From contig JAWHQI010000527.1 of the NCBI GenBank assembly GCA_033032865.1, positions 620,001-684,000 of the forward strand: DNA of 64,000 bases, given 5' to 3'. The notes under the pieces are model-generated. The model searched no databases. It was not told the DNA's origin and saw nothing but the letters and a program-made list of their open reading frames with translations. Shown piece after piece: positions 63,365-64,000 of the stretch. The translations under genes were made by a program, and so were the position numbers. The stretch is from Dactylorhiza incarnata. Lineage: Eukaryota; Streptophyta; Magnoliopsida; Asparagales; Orchidaceae. Within the stretch, counting starts at the first letter, position 1; each line of letters starts with the position of its first letter.

Positions 63365-64000
63365 TGCAGGAGAGGAGCTCGTGCAGTGACCTGGTCTACG
63401 GCAACAACACATCTCGAGGACTTAGAGCTCGCTCGAGGGGGCAAGTAGCCGGTATGCAGGAGAGGAGCTCGTGCAGTGACCTGGTCTACGACAACAACAC
63501 ATCTCGAGGACTTAGAGCTCGCTCGAGGGGGCAAGTAGCCGGTATGCAGGAGAGGAGCTCGTGCAGTGACCTGGTCTACGGCAACAACACATCTCGAGGA
63601 CTTAGAACTCACTCGAGGGGGCAAGTAGCCGGTATGCAGGAGAGGAGCTCGTGCAGTGACCCGGTCTACGGCAACAACACATCTCGAGGACTTAGAACTC
63701 ACTCGAGGGGGCAAGTAGCCGGTATGCAGGAGAGGAGCTCGTGCAGTGACCTGGTCTACGGCAACAACACATCTCGAGGACTTAGAACTCACTCGAGGGG
63801 GCAAGTAGCCGGTATGCAGGAGAGGAGCTCGTGCAGTGACCTGGTCTACGGCAACAACACATCTTGAGGACTTAGAACTCACTCGAGGGGGCAAGTAGCC
63901 GGTATGCAGGAGAGGAGCTCGTGCGGTGGCCTGGTCTACGGCAACAACACATCTCGAGGACTTAGAACTCACTCGAGGGGGCAAGTTGCTTAGGTGGTGA
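63365..64000. repeat. 90-bp tandem array of G3 (about 7 copies, runs off window)
   Basis: Units start with TGCAGGAGAGGAGCTCGTGC at 63365, 63455, 63545, 63635, 63725, 63815 and 63905. 90 is a multiple of three, so long open frames appear on both strands (for example 63226-63984 on the minus strand). They are by-products of the unit length. This corresponds in position to the 97-base array of G1 and the 169-base array of G2. Confidence 0.95.

Larger units (their letters stand above)
57799..64000 (-). mobile_element. G3: Tat element, minus strand, partial
   Basis: It runs leftwards. Its 3' LTR is at 57799-58595, the polypurine tract at 58596-58610, then two genes antisense to it (on the plus strand), then a 90-base tandem array that runs off the window. 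Pol, gag and the 5' LTR should lie beyond 64000. The order is the same as in G1 (array, gene B, gene A, polypurine tract, LTR). The likely left target duplication is CTCAA (57794-57798); the right copy is not visible. Confidence 0.85.

Noticed and set aside
63226..63984. 252-codon minus-strand frame with SSKSRCVVAVDQVTARAPLL repeats
   Set aside because: The 90-base unit is a multiple of three, so an open frame repeats automatically. Nothing indicates translation.

Overview
The window is a stretch of a repeat-rich flowering-plant genome, probably pericentromeric or intergenic. I find no ordinary host gene in it. The evidence for a plant is the mixture of element families: Tat-lineage Ty3/Gypsy elements with a second RNase H, a Ty1/Copia element primed by initiator tRNA-Met, an L1-type LINE with a zf-RVT and RNase H tail, Helitrons with TCTATACT-like 5' ends and CTAG-type 3' ends, and short GT-AG introns. 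The species cannot be named from the sequence.

Layout. From 1 to about 50,650 the backbone is a row of nine non-autonomous Helitron-type elements (called He1 to He9 here), separated only by TA-rich dinucleotide tracts: He1 (<1-2564, +), He2 (2644-3197, +), He3 (3224-5941, +), He4 (6042-6980, -), He5 (7339-14162, +), He6 (15157-32857, -, split by a retrotransposon), He7 (33533-36710, -), He8 (36912-38077, +) and He9 (46043-50643, +). None encodes a recognisable Rep/helicase. He1 and He5 share about 2.3 kb that carries a five-exon gene-like unit.

Two Tat-type Gypsy elements are inserted in this row. G1 (16370-29920, duplication ATATT) lies inside He6. G2 (38708-45974, duplication ATAGG) lies in the TA tract between He8 and He9. 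At the right, a decayed LINE 3' end (about 51,000-51,960, -) is split by a Copia element (from 51963). The 3' LTR of that Copia element is in turn split by a third, minus-oriented Tat element, G3 (from 57799 to beyond 64000). A hAT-like MITE (62931-63364) sits inside the tandem array of G3.

The most notable content is in G1 and G3. Between the tandem array that follows pol and the 3' LTR, each carries two complete gene models in ANTISENSE orientation to the retrotransposon. Each model has a TATA box, an ATG and several phase-consistent GT-AG introns. Gene A encodes a Pro/Ser-rich protein with a predicted coiled-coil tail. Gene B encodes a protein resembling the 'putative gypsy type transposon' domain (Transposase_28/PF04195-like) with a predicted coiled-coil tail. 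G2 lacks both genes and also gag and protease, but keeps an intact RT-RNase H-integrase frame, so it looks like a deletion derivative. All three Tat elements share the same polypurine tract. The two with a visible 5' end share a primer-binding site that fits tRNA-Phe. Each has its own unrelated tandem array after pol and its own repeats inside the LTR.

All homology calls are from reading motifs, without database searches. Helitron boundaries rest on terminal motifs and on the flanking TA tracts, not on comparison with empty sites.
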